5,198 bases of DNA from CAUZEO01 sp963578625 (lineage in GTDB: Bacteria > Verrucomicrobiota > Kiritimatiellia > SLOV01). The position numbers were made by a program, and so were the translations under genes. The notes under the pieces are model-generated. The model worked only from the letters and a program-made list of their open reading frames with translations, made no database searches and was not told the origin of the DNA. Where the stretch lies: contig CAUZEO010000363.1 in the NCBI GenBank assembly GCA_963578625.1, positions 1 through 5,198 on the forward strand. The letters run 5' to 3'. Below are positions 1 to 5,198 of this stretch, piece by piece. The first letter of the stretch is position 1, and every line of letters begins with the position of its first letter.

Positions 1-1118
1 CCGGGAAAACCGTGCTGGGGCTGGAGGTCATGCGGAGGCTCGGTGCGCCTTCACTCGTTCTTGCTCCGACGCTCGCCATTCGCGATCAGTGGGCGGATCG
101 ATTTGTTTCTTTGTTTCTTCCGGACGTCGAGGGATTGCCAACCTGGATTTCTAAGGACATTCGGGCGCCGTCATGGATAACGATTTCTACCTATCAAGGG
201 CTTCACGCTGCCTACACCGGTTCCGCATCGGAGCCGGAGCCCGAGGAAGAGGAGACGACCGGTTTTTCCGGTGGTGGAGTAACCCACACGGAAGTCCTGC
301 AGGATCTGAAAGCGGTCGGCGTGCAGACGCTGGTGGTTGATGAAGCCCACCATCTTCGGAATGAATGGTGGAAGACTCTGATGGTTCTAAAGGCCGCTTT
401 GACGGATCCGCATGTCGTGGCCCTGACCGCGACGCCTCCCTACGACGTGGAGCCGCAGGAGTGGAGCAGATATGAAGAGTTGTGCGGTCCCGTGGACGCC
501 GAAGTGTCTGTTCCCGAGCTGGTTCGCGAACTTAACCTCTGCCCGCACCAGGATTGCGTGATGCTGTCGATGCCATCGCGGGATGAAGAAGGAATCATTC
601 GATCATTCAGGGATGCGGCTAACCGGTTTCGGGTGAACCTTCTCTCGGACGTTGAATTCACCGACAGCATTGAATGGCATCCATGGCTGGCCAGGCCGGA
701 GCAACACATAGAAGCGATTCTCGAGCAGCCCGAGGGAGCTTCCGCGATGATGATCTATCTGAATGCGGCGGGACGCGCGGTTCCGAGGAGCCTGCTGAAC
801 CTCCTTGGATTGTCGCGCGTCCGGTTTCCCCATTTCGACCTCGAGTGGGCCGAAAGACTCGTGCAGTTCATTCTCTTTACCGATGAGTATATCGCCAGAG
901 ACAAACGGTTTCACATGGAGTCGCTGCGAGCTCAACTCGTACGGTTCGGCGGATTGAACCGGCAGCAAGTTACGCTTCGCTCCTCCCGGGAGATCGAGCG
1001 CGCGACGCTGTGCTATACCCGCACGGAGCAAGGCCGCCGACAACTGCTTCGGGCGCGGAACGACTCTCTTGCTGTTGCATTTCAACGGCGCACCGATCGG
1101 CGGCTGAAGTGGATGTGA
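1..1118 (+). CDS. DEAH-box superfamily II helicase, 5'-truncated by the window edge and lacking a visible C-terminal helicase domain
   Basis: The frame is open from base 3 and gives 371 residues without a start, so the gene begins outside the window. The first visible residues, GKT, are the end of Walker A (motif I). Then come motif Ia (LVLAPT...QW, about residues 17-30), the DEAH box at 113-116 followed by HHLRNEWW, and motif III TAT at 142-144 (LTATPPYD). This order and the 'APT..i.dQW' style identify an ATP-dependent nucleic-acid translocase of the XPB/type III restriction-like class. An acidic and glycine-rich segment (about 74-92) is inserted before motif II. Residues about 150-371 look helical, but no motif V or VI (such as QxxGRxxR) is seen before the TGA at 1116-1118. 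The family normally needs a second RecA-like domain, so the protein is either truncated or works with a partner. Maf lies 48 bases downstream in the same phase, separated by TGA codons at 1116 and 1155. The helicase assignment is strong; the biological role is unknown. Confidence 0.85.
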   Translation, partial: GKTVLGLEVMRRLGAPSLVLAPTLAIRDQWADRFVSLFLPDVEGLPTWISKDIRAPSWITISTYQGLHAAYTGSASEPEPEEEETTGFSGGGVTHTEVLQDLKAVGVQTLVVDEAHHLRNEWWKTLMVLKAALTDPHVVALTATPPYDVEPQEWSRYEELCGPVDAEVSVPELVRELNLCPHQDCVMLSMPSRDEEGIIRSFRDAANRFRVNLLSDVEFTDSIEWHPWLARPEQHIEAILEQPEGASAMMIYLNAAGRAVPRSLLNLLGLSRVRFPHFDLEWAERLVQFILFTDEYIARDKRFHMESLRAQLVRFGGLNRQQVTLRSSREIERATLCYTRTEQGRRQLLRARNDSLAVAFQRRTDRRLKWM

Positions 1119-1166
1119 GGGATGTCCGCATCGAATGCCCATGCTTCATCTGAGTGACCTGGCCCC

Positions 1167-1766
1167 ATGACTGTTCAGCATATTCTACTCGCAAGCTCAT
1201 CGCCCCGCCGAAAAACACTTCTCCAGGAGGCTGGATACCGGGTGACCGTGATCCCCCCCGATGTGGAAGAGGTGTGGCGTCGAGGCGAGGCGCCGTCCGC
1301 ATACGTGCAAAGGAACGCCGAGGAAAAGGCTGCCGGTGTGTGGAGCCGCGGACACGTCCGAATCCAAGCGGGTGAAGTACTTCTCGCCGCCGATACGATT
1401 GTAGTTCTCGACAACCAAATCCTCGAAAAGCCGAGTGATCACGCACATGCCGTAGCCATGCTGGAGCGTCTTTCAGGAAAATCTCACGTCGTGCTCACCG
1501 GCGTATGCCTGGCATATTCCAATCGACGAGAAAAAATTGCGACGAGAGCCTTCGTCGAAACGACGAAAGTCATTTTTAAAAACATAAATGCTTCAGAGAT
1601 CCTGGCATACGTGAACACCGGAGAATCCATGGACAAGGCGGGGGCATACGCAATTCAGGGGGGCGCTGCTGGAATGGTGGAGCGGATCGAAGGATCCTAT
1701 TCAAACGTCATCGGGCTGCCGATGGAGCGCGTGACCCGAGAGATTCAGAATCTTGTCTCGTCCTGA
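1167..1766 (+). CDS. maf: Maf-family nucleoside triphosphate pyrophosphatase (dTTP/UTP-type)
   Basis: This 199-residue cytoplasmic protein has the normal length for Maf, a house-cleaning enzyme that hydrolyses non-canonical or excess nucleoside triphosphates to the monophosphate and pyrophosphate. The N-terminal signature ASSSPRR is at residues 9-15. The AADT motif at 74-77 carries the conserved acidic D76. LEKP (86-89), LSGKSHVVLTGV (102-113), DKAGAYAIQG (156-165) and GSYSNVIGLP (176-185) complete the family pattern with nothing missing. The DKAGAYxIQG and SGKxHxVxTGV forms fit the YhdE-like dTTP/UTP branch better than the YceF m7GTP branch, but this is by memory of the families. The ATG at 1167 places the signature at the usual distance from the N terminus; no strong Shine-Dalgarno is visible, and an in-frame TGA at 1155-1157 rules out a longer start. 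It could be co-transcribed with the helicase, and it converges with the dehydrogenase gene. Confidence 0.95.
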   Translation: MTVQHILLASSSPRRKTLLQEAGYRVTVIPPDVEEVWRRGEAPSAYVQRNAEEKAAGVWSRGHVRIQAGEVLLAADTIVVLDNQILEKPSDHAHAVAMLERLSGKSHVVLTGVCLAYSNRREKIATRAFVETTKVIFKNINASEILAYVNTGESMDKAGAYAIQGGAAGMVERIEGSYSNVIGLPMERVTREIQNLVSS

Positions 1767-1787
1767 ATTAAAGAAGTCACCTTTTTC

Positions 1788-1876
1788 GAAGATTTCCAAT
1801 ATCGAATTCCCAAGTTCGACATTGGACATTGAGAATTCGATATTTCCCCGAACCCCGAACCCCGAACCCCGAACCC
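1788..1876. repeat. Heptameric (7-base periodic) intergenic array
   Basis: The maf-dehydrogenase junction can be divided into consecutive 7-base units. From 1795 to 1843 seven degenerate units follow one another: TCCAATA, TCGAATT, CCCAAGT, TCGACAT, TGGACAT, TGAGAAT and TCGATAT. Pyrimidine is always first, and T is last in six of seven. GAAGATT at 1788-1794 may be an eighth. In a shifted register, GACATTG occurs twice in tandem (1818-1831). From 1846 four exact copies of CCCCGAA follow (1846-1873), then a partial CCC. The period is not a multiple of three and no gene crosses it, so it is non-coding. Heptanucleotide tandem repeats (STRR) are known in filamentous cyanobacteria, with CCCC-starting units; the resemblance is in form only and does not prove kinship. 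The exact CCCCGAA tract is certain; the degenerate periodic part is my reading. Confidence 0.8.
1798..1844. repeat. Perfect 12-base inverted repeat in the maf/dehydrogenase convergent junction
   Basis: AATATCGAATTC at 1798-1809 is the exact reverse complement of GAATTCGATATT at 1833-1844, with a 23-base spacer. A competing shorter pairing exists: TCCAAT at 1795-1800 against ATTGGA at 1821-1826. Placed between two converging genes, it could act as a bidirectional transcription end. However, the stem is AT-rich, the loop is long, and no clean T-run follows on the + strand, so it is not a typical intrinsic terminator. Part of the symmetry may come from the surrounding heptamer array. Confidence 0.7.
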
Positions 1877-1881
1877 ACCCC
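1846..1881 (-). promoter_or_regulatory. Putative G-quadruplex tract just after the dehydrogenase stop codon
   Basis: Read on the - strand, this segment has six runs of three or four guanines: GGGG at 1881-1878 and GGG at 1876-1874 (separated by one T), then four GGGG runs separated by TTC. This satisfies the usual G-quadruplex rule of at least four G-runs of three or more with loops of one to seven. It begins one base after the TAG of the dehydrogenase (1885-1883), so it would be at the very start of that mRNA's 3' UTR. For maf read-through RNA the same bases are C-rich. The sequence pattern is certain; folding and function in the cell (3' end protection, polymerase pausing) are inference. 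Confidence 0.6.
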
Positions 1882-1882
1882 G

Positions 1883-2896
1883 CTACGTCTTCGTCCAGTC
1901 AAACAGCACCGCCAGTTCATTCTGCGGCCTGTCCGCGAGCATCTCGTAGATTTCCTGGCATTGCTCCGGCCGGGCGACCTGCGTGATCAGATGTTCGACG
2001 GGAAAGCGAGTCTCGTCCGCCATGAGTTGGAGAATCATGGTCCGGTCCCGTTCTTTCGTCCACGGATAGTAAATGTGATCCTGCTCCGGCGTGATGGGGT
2101 GAAATGCTCCGATGAAATCCACCTCCCGCAAATGCAGGTCTTCAAAGAAACTCAACTCCACCGTCCCGCGCGGCGAGCCCAATGCAATGAGCCGCCCGGT
2201 GGTGCGTGCAAGTTTTGCCGCCATCGGGTAGACGGCCGGTATCCCCGTCGCCTCGATTACGACGTCCGCGCCATTTCCCGGGCACAGGTCGCGCACCGCT
2301 TCCACGACGTTCTTTTCCCGCGCCGAATTGATGCGGAAGTCCGTTCCCATGCGGATCGATTTGTCCAACCTGAAATCATTCAGATCAATTCCCATGACCG
2401 GCATCGCGCCGGACAGTCGCGCGAATGAAACCGCGAATTGCCCGACGACACCTAACCCCAGGACCGCTACCGCGTTTCCGAGTTGCACCGCGGACTTTCG
2501 AATCCCGCGAATTGCGATCGCCGCCATCACCAGTAATGCACCGTGCCGGCTACTTACGCCGTCGGGAATCTTATGGTAAAGATTGGTGTGGACCCCATGA
2601 CTGGCATGGTTTCCCTGGGCGGCAACGCGGTCGCCGACTTCCACCGTGGTTACATCTTTTCCCACGGCCAAGACCTTGCCTGCGCTACAGTAGCCGGTGG
2701 GCTGAGGGTGGGAATTCGGTCGCCCCCATTCGTGGCCGTGCACCCAGCCATATAGCTCGGTGCCCACGCTCACCGCGGTAAACTCGTTCTCAACCAGAAT
2801 TCCGTCATCAGGCACAGGCCCGGGATCGAAAGGTTCAAGCTCGATGCTGCGGATCCCGTTGACGATGAAACGACGTGGGTTGGAAATCTCTGACAT
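1883..2896 (-). CDS. Medium-chain dehydrogenase/reductase (MDR), NAD-type, lacking the zinc ligands
   Basis: This 337-residue protein has the two MDR domains: a GroES-like N-terminal half with GYCSAGKVLAVG (68-79) and VGDRV (87-91), and a Rossmann half with GLGVVG at 147-152. D171, at the end of the second Rossmann strand, favours NAD(H) over NADP(H). The usual catalytic-zinc residues are absent: SVGTE (43-47) occupies the region of the catalytic Cys, and GY replaces the GHE motif. The four-cysteine structural-zinc loop is also missing. The SxGTE form recalls the BchC/sorbitol-dehydrogenase-like group often annotated 'zinc-binding alcohol dehydrogenase'. The substrate cannot be told. I chose the ATG at 2896 because GAGGGAG at 2905-2911 lies eight bases upstream; a longer TTG start at 2923 would put that site inside the gene. 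The gene follows hyuB on the same strand after 215 bases and converges with maf. Confidence 0.9.
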   Translation of the reverse strand: MSEISNPRRFIVNGIRSIELEPFDPGPVPDDGILVENEFTAVSVGTELYGWVHGHEWGRPNSHPQPTGYCSAGKVLAVGKDVTTVEVGDRVAAQGNHASHGVHTNLYHKIPDGVSSRHGALLVMAAIAIRGIRKSAVQLGNAVAVLGLGVVGQFAVSFARLSGAMPVMGIDLNDFRLDKSIRMGTDFRINSAREKNVVEAVRDLCPGNGADVVIEATGIPAVYPMAAKLARTTGRLIALGSPRGTVELSFFEDLHLREVDFIGAFHPITPEQDHIYYPWTKERDRTMILQLMADETRFPVEHLITQVARPEQCQEIYEMLADRPQNELAVLFDWTKT

Positions 2897-2904
2897 ATCT
2901 CGTT

Positions 2905-2911
2905 CTCCCTC
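2905..2911 (-). promoter_or_regulatory. Ribosome binding site of the dehydrogenase
   Basis: GAGGGAG read on the - strand ends eight bases before the ATG at 2896. It is the strongest Shine-Dalgarno in the window and decides for this start over the upstream in-frame TTG at 2923. No convincing -35/-10 pair was found in the 215-base gap upstream. Confidence 0.75.
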
Positions 2912-3111
2912 TAGAATGCGCAACTGTACTTATCTCTACTGTTGCAAAACATCCGTATTTGTTTGTCATTTCGCGCTTCGAATTCTTTGTCGTACTCATA
3001 ATCGAGATCGGGTTCGGGAAAGAGGGTCGATGAAGATTACGATAAAGAAGGTTGATGCTGAAGGCTTCATTCGCAAGAAAGCCAGAGCTATTCATTCCGG
3101 ACACATTGTCC

Positions 3112-4899
3112 TCACCCTTCCCCGGTTGCACGTCGCCATTCATTCGTAACATCCTCATCGATCTCGTACCCGCCACCCCCATCATCAATCAGCTCGACCT
3201 GGTAGACTTCGCGCGCCTGTTCCTTCGTCACGAACCCTTCCAATACATCCTCAAGAACCAGGGCCGGTTCACGCTCTTCGGGCGGGCCGTATCCTCCGCC
3301 GCCGGGACTGATAATTCTCACTTCATCCCCGCACTGGATTTGGATGTCGGCGAATTTGTTGGGGGATACCGTCCCATAGACATCCGAAAATGAGCGCCAT
3401 TCCGGATCGCCCTCCTTGCGGAGTTTTAGATCCCCGCTTGCGCCTTCTCCGCCCCCGAATAACCCCCATGCGCGGGTTTCATGACGATCCATAAAGCTGG
3501 AGACCGTAATTTCCGGTGCCCGGCACTTCATGATTCGAAAGCTGCCTTCCCCCCCGCGGTGACGACCCGGGCCGCCGGAATTTTCCGCGATGCGGTAGGT
3601 TTGGGTAATCCACGGATATCTCGATTCGAAAACCTCAACCGGGGTGTTCCGGCAGTTGCCGTTGATTGGGCATTGAACGGGGTTGCCGTCACTTTCAACT
3701 TTCGCGCCCCATCCGCATCCTTCGATGTGGTAGTTCGCATAGTATTGCTTCGACTCCTGATCGATGCCGCCGAACAGAAAATTACAGGAGCTTCCGCCGG
3801 TGGCGGCGGCTACCCGCTCCGGAACCGCCTGGGAAAAACAGCCGAACAAAACATCGACAATGCGTTCGTGGACTTCGGAATTCCCGCCGACACTGGGGCC
3901 CGGATGCTCCACGTTCAGAAGCGTCCCCGTCGGCACAATCATTTCAATCGGCCGGTAGCAGCCTGAATTTTTTGGAATCGTGTCGTCCGTGATGTTCAAC
4001 ATGGCGTTAAACGTTGCGGATGCGGTAACGCCATACGTGCAGTTGCAGGGACCGCGCGCCTGCGGGCTCGTTCCGTGATAGTCGAATCGTACCTGGTCAC
4101 CTTGTATGGTCACCGTACAGTGGATTCGATACCGCTGATCCGCGACAACACCGTCGTTCTCGATCCAATCTTCGAACGCATACTGCCCATCCGGCAGCTC
4201 GTCGATCTCCGCGCGCATGCGCGCTTCCGAGTAATCCATGAGTTGCTTGCCGGCGGCCAGGATCTCGTTGAAACCATACCGGCTCAGTAATTCATGCAGG
4301 CGCTGCTCGGCAACGTGAAGGGACCCGATCATTGCATGGAAGTCGCCCCACGAAGTCCGCGGTGTCCGGTGATTGGCCAGGATGATACTCCAAATGTCGT
4401 CCACGTTTTTCCCCTTGCGGACAATCTTCACCGGCGGGAGGCGAAGCCCTTCCTGGTATACTTCTTTGGCGTCGGCGGCGAAACCTCCGACCGCTTTTCC
4501 CCCGATTTCAGTGACATGTGCGATATTTCCCACAAAGCCGAAGAGCTCCCCCTCGTGATAAACAGCCTTGATGACGGTGTGCTCCGGCATATGACAACCG
4601 CCGCGATAGGGGTCATTGTGCATGACCACATCTCCCGGCTCGAAATTCTCCACGCCGATCTCGGCGATGGTCCATTGCATCGTAAATAAAATCGCGCCGA
4701 TCTGGGCGGGACAGAATTCCGCGCTTGCGATCATTTCGCCGTCGCGATCAAAAATCACGCAGGAGAAATCCAGCCCCTCGTTGAAGATGGAAGAGTATGA
4801 CGTTTTCATCATCGCCAACCCCATTTCCCGGCAGGTATTGACGAGACTGTTGTTGATGATGGTAAGGGTGACGCTGTCGATGGGAGATGATGTACTCAT
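3112..4899 (-). CDS. hyuB: HyuB-type hydantoinase/oxoprolinase subunit B
   Basis: This 595-residue protein matches the usual length of the HyuB (N-methylhydantoinase B / acetone carboxylase alpha-like) family. It pairs with HyuA to process cyclic amides, lactams or ketones, typically with ATP and a divalent metal. Visible family marks are HNDPYRGGCHMPEH at 94-107, AHVTEIGG at 127-134 (many relatives have D where E131 stands), YQEGLRLPPVKI at 148-159, NHRTPRTSWGD at 176-186, WGAKVESDGNP at 397-407, NTPVEVFESRYPW at 418-430, SGGPGRHRGGEG at 441-452 and a C-terminal PGGGGYGPPEER near 532-543. No signal peptide or membrane segment is seen, so it is cytoplasmic. The ATG at 4899 overlaps the hyuA stop as ATGA, and GGAG at 4905-4908 lies five bases upstream. 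The family is certain; the substrate (hydantoin, 5-oxoproline, acetophenone or another) cannot be decided from sequence motifs. Confidence 0.95.
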   Translation of the reverse strand: MSTSSPIDSVTLTIINNSLVNTCREMGLAMMKTSYSSIFNEGLDFSCVIFDRDGEMIASAEFCPAQIGAILFTMQWTIAEIGVENFEPGDVVMHNDPYRGGCHMPEHTVIKAVYHEGELFGFVGNIAHVTEIGGKAVGGFAADAKEVYQEGLRLPPVKIVRKGKNVDDIWSIILANHRTPRTSWGDFHAMIGSLHVAEQRLHELLSRYGFNEILAAGKQLMDYSEARMRAEIDELPDGQYAFEDWIENDGVVADQRYRIHCTVTIQGDQVRFDYHGTSPQARGPCNCTYGVTASATFNAMLNITDDTIPKNSGCYRPIEMIVPTGTLLNVEHPGPSVGGNSEVHERIVDVLFGCFSQAVPERVAAATGGSSCNFLFGGIDQESKQYYANYHIEGCGWGAKVESDGNPVQCPINGNCRNTPVEVFESRYPWITQTYRIAENSGGPGRHRGGEGSFRIMKCRAPEITVSSFMDRHETRAWGLFGGGEGASGDLKLRKEGDPEWRSFSDVYGTVSPNKFADIQIQCGDEVRIISPGGGGYGPPEEREPALVLEDVLEGFVTKEQAREVYQVELIDDGGGGYEIDEDVTNEWRRATGEG

Positions 4900-4908
4900 T
4901 GGGTCTCC
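4896..4908 (-). promoter_or_regulatory. ATGA stop/start overlap with RBS coupling hyuA to hyuB
   Basis: On the - strand the hyuB start ATG (4899-4897) and the hyuA stop TGA (4898-4896) share two bases in ATGA. GGAG at 4908-4905, inside the end of hyuA, lies five bases before the start. This arrangement is typical of translational re-initiation that keeps two complex subunits in balance. Confidence 0.85.
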
Positions 4909-5198
4909 GCGCCCAGGGTGAGGATCAGATTGTTGCTGTGATCGACTTGAACTTCGATATCCGAAGGAACGTATGTCGTAGAGTCGATTTCCTCTATCAT
5001 TGCGGGTCCGCTGAATCGGACACCCGGCTTCAACCGTTCCCGATCATAGACAACGGTCGGCACGTTTAGTTCGCTTGACTGGATAACGCTTCGCGTCCCC
5101 TTGTTTCCGTCATCCGCCTCCCTCGATTGCAATTGAATCTCCGGTTCCGGGGATGATTCGGATACCGAGACCTTCAGGTGTACCAGTTCGATGGGTTC
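4896..5198 (-). CDS. hyuA: HyuA-type hydantoinase/oxoprolinase subunit A, C-terminal fragment
   Basis: Only the last 100 residues are in the window; the frame stays open to the right edge, so the gene starts outside. The visible part has the family's C-terminal pattern: IELVHLKVSV at the edge, a short acidic linker (SESSEPEPE), then VYDRERLKPGVRFSGPAMIE and the end IDSTTYVPSDIEVQVD...NLILTL. This corresponds to the HyuA consensus 'pvydRd.L.pG..i.GPAiIeq.dsTt.vpp...v.vd..gnLil'. The ATPase-like N-terminal part of HyuA (the nucleotide-binding and catalytic fold) is not visible. The TGA at 4898-4896 overlaps the hyuB ATG by four bases, which indicates coupled translation and a shared complex. 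A TTG at 5132 that could be taken as a start is an internal leucine. Confidence 0.93.
   Translation of the reverse strand, partial: EPIELVHLKVSVSESSPEPEIQLQSREADDGNKGTRSVIQSSELNVPTVVYDRERLKPGVRFSGPAMIEEIDSTTYVPSDIEVQVDHSNNLILTLGAETQ

Noticed and set aside
603..1142. Long open frame on the - strand opposite the helicase
   Set aside because: It is antisense to a frame with clear helicase motifs and gives an arginine/proline-rich translation with no family pattern.
960..1160. Frameshift restoring a helicase C-terminal domain
   Set aside because: I translated the other two + frames over this stretch; both give low-complexity or stop-interrupted sequence without motif IV-VI features.
1846..1876. 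Telomere-like repeat or linear replicon end
   Set aside because: Only four copies lie internally between two ordinary genes, with genes continuing on both sides.
1829..2428. Open frame on the + strand through the CCCCGAA repeats and opposite the dehydrogenase
   Set aside because: Its start lies in the non-coding heptamer array and the rest is antisense to a well-supported MDR gene.
2897..2923. Longer dehydrogenase start at TTG 2923
   Set aside because: The strong GAGGGAG site at 2905-2911 lies between this TTG and the ATG at 2896, which fits the ATG start.
3063..3083. Small hairpin GGCTT / AAGCC after hyuB
   Set aside because: A five-base stem with an 11-base loop and no T-run on the - strand is too weak to call a terminator.
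3030..3149. Small lysine-rich + strand frame of 39 residues with a purine-rich stretch just before its ATG
   Set aside because: The spacing from the purine stretch to the ATG is only about three bases, it runs antisense into the end of hyuB, and nothing in it is recognisable.
2835..3188. Open frame on the - strand bridging hyuB and the dehydrogenase
   Set aside because: It overlaps both real genes in another frame and its translation shows no domain, so it is not needed to explain the 215-base gap.

Overview
The window reads as bacterial chromosomal DNA: tightly packed ORFs, Shine-Dalgarno sites, a 4-base ATGA gene overlap and a moderately GC-rich base composition. No gene here pins down a phylum. 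The short intergenic repeats and the catabolic genes suit a free-living environmental heterotroph, but this is only an impression. No tRNA, rRNA, CRISPR array, transposase or integrase was found.

Layout. Two genes run on the + strand from the left edge: the 3' part of a superfamily II DEAH-box helicase (1-1118, entering the window inside Walker A) and a complete Maf-family nucleotide pyrophosphatase (1167-1766). Three genes run on the - strand from the right edge: the C-terminal end of an HyuA-type hydantoinase/oxoprolinase subunit (4896-5198), a complete HyuB-type partner (3112-4899), and a zinc-lacking medium-chain dehydrogenase/reductase (1883-2896). hyuA and hyuB overlap by four bases and are clearly one translationally coupled unit. 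The dehydrogenase follows after a 215-base gap (2897-3111) that contains its ribosome binding site and no convincing gene, promoter or terminator. It may be co-transcribed or separate.

The convergent junction between maf and the dehydrogenase (1767-1882) is the most unusual part. It holds a non-coding array with 7-base periodicity: about seven degenerate heptamers, then four exact copies of CCCCGAA. A perfect 12-base inverted repeat lies inside the degenerate half. On the - strand the CCCCGAA half gives six runs of three or four guanines, beginning one base after the dehydrogenase stop codon. This is a strong G-quadruplex candidate in the 3' UTR of that mRNA.

The second oddity is the helicase. 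It has motifs I, Ia, II and III and a long helical region, but its frame closes before any recognisable C-terminal RecA-like domain (motifs IV-VI), and neither other + frame restores one. It may be a decayed gene, a family I cannot place, or half of a split protein.

No complete novel defence or mobile system can be supported from this window. HyuA/HyuB and the dehydrogenase suggest a catabolic or detoxifying pathway for a cyclic amide, lactam or carbonyl compound, with the substrate unknown.
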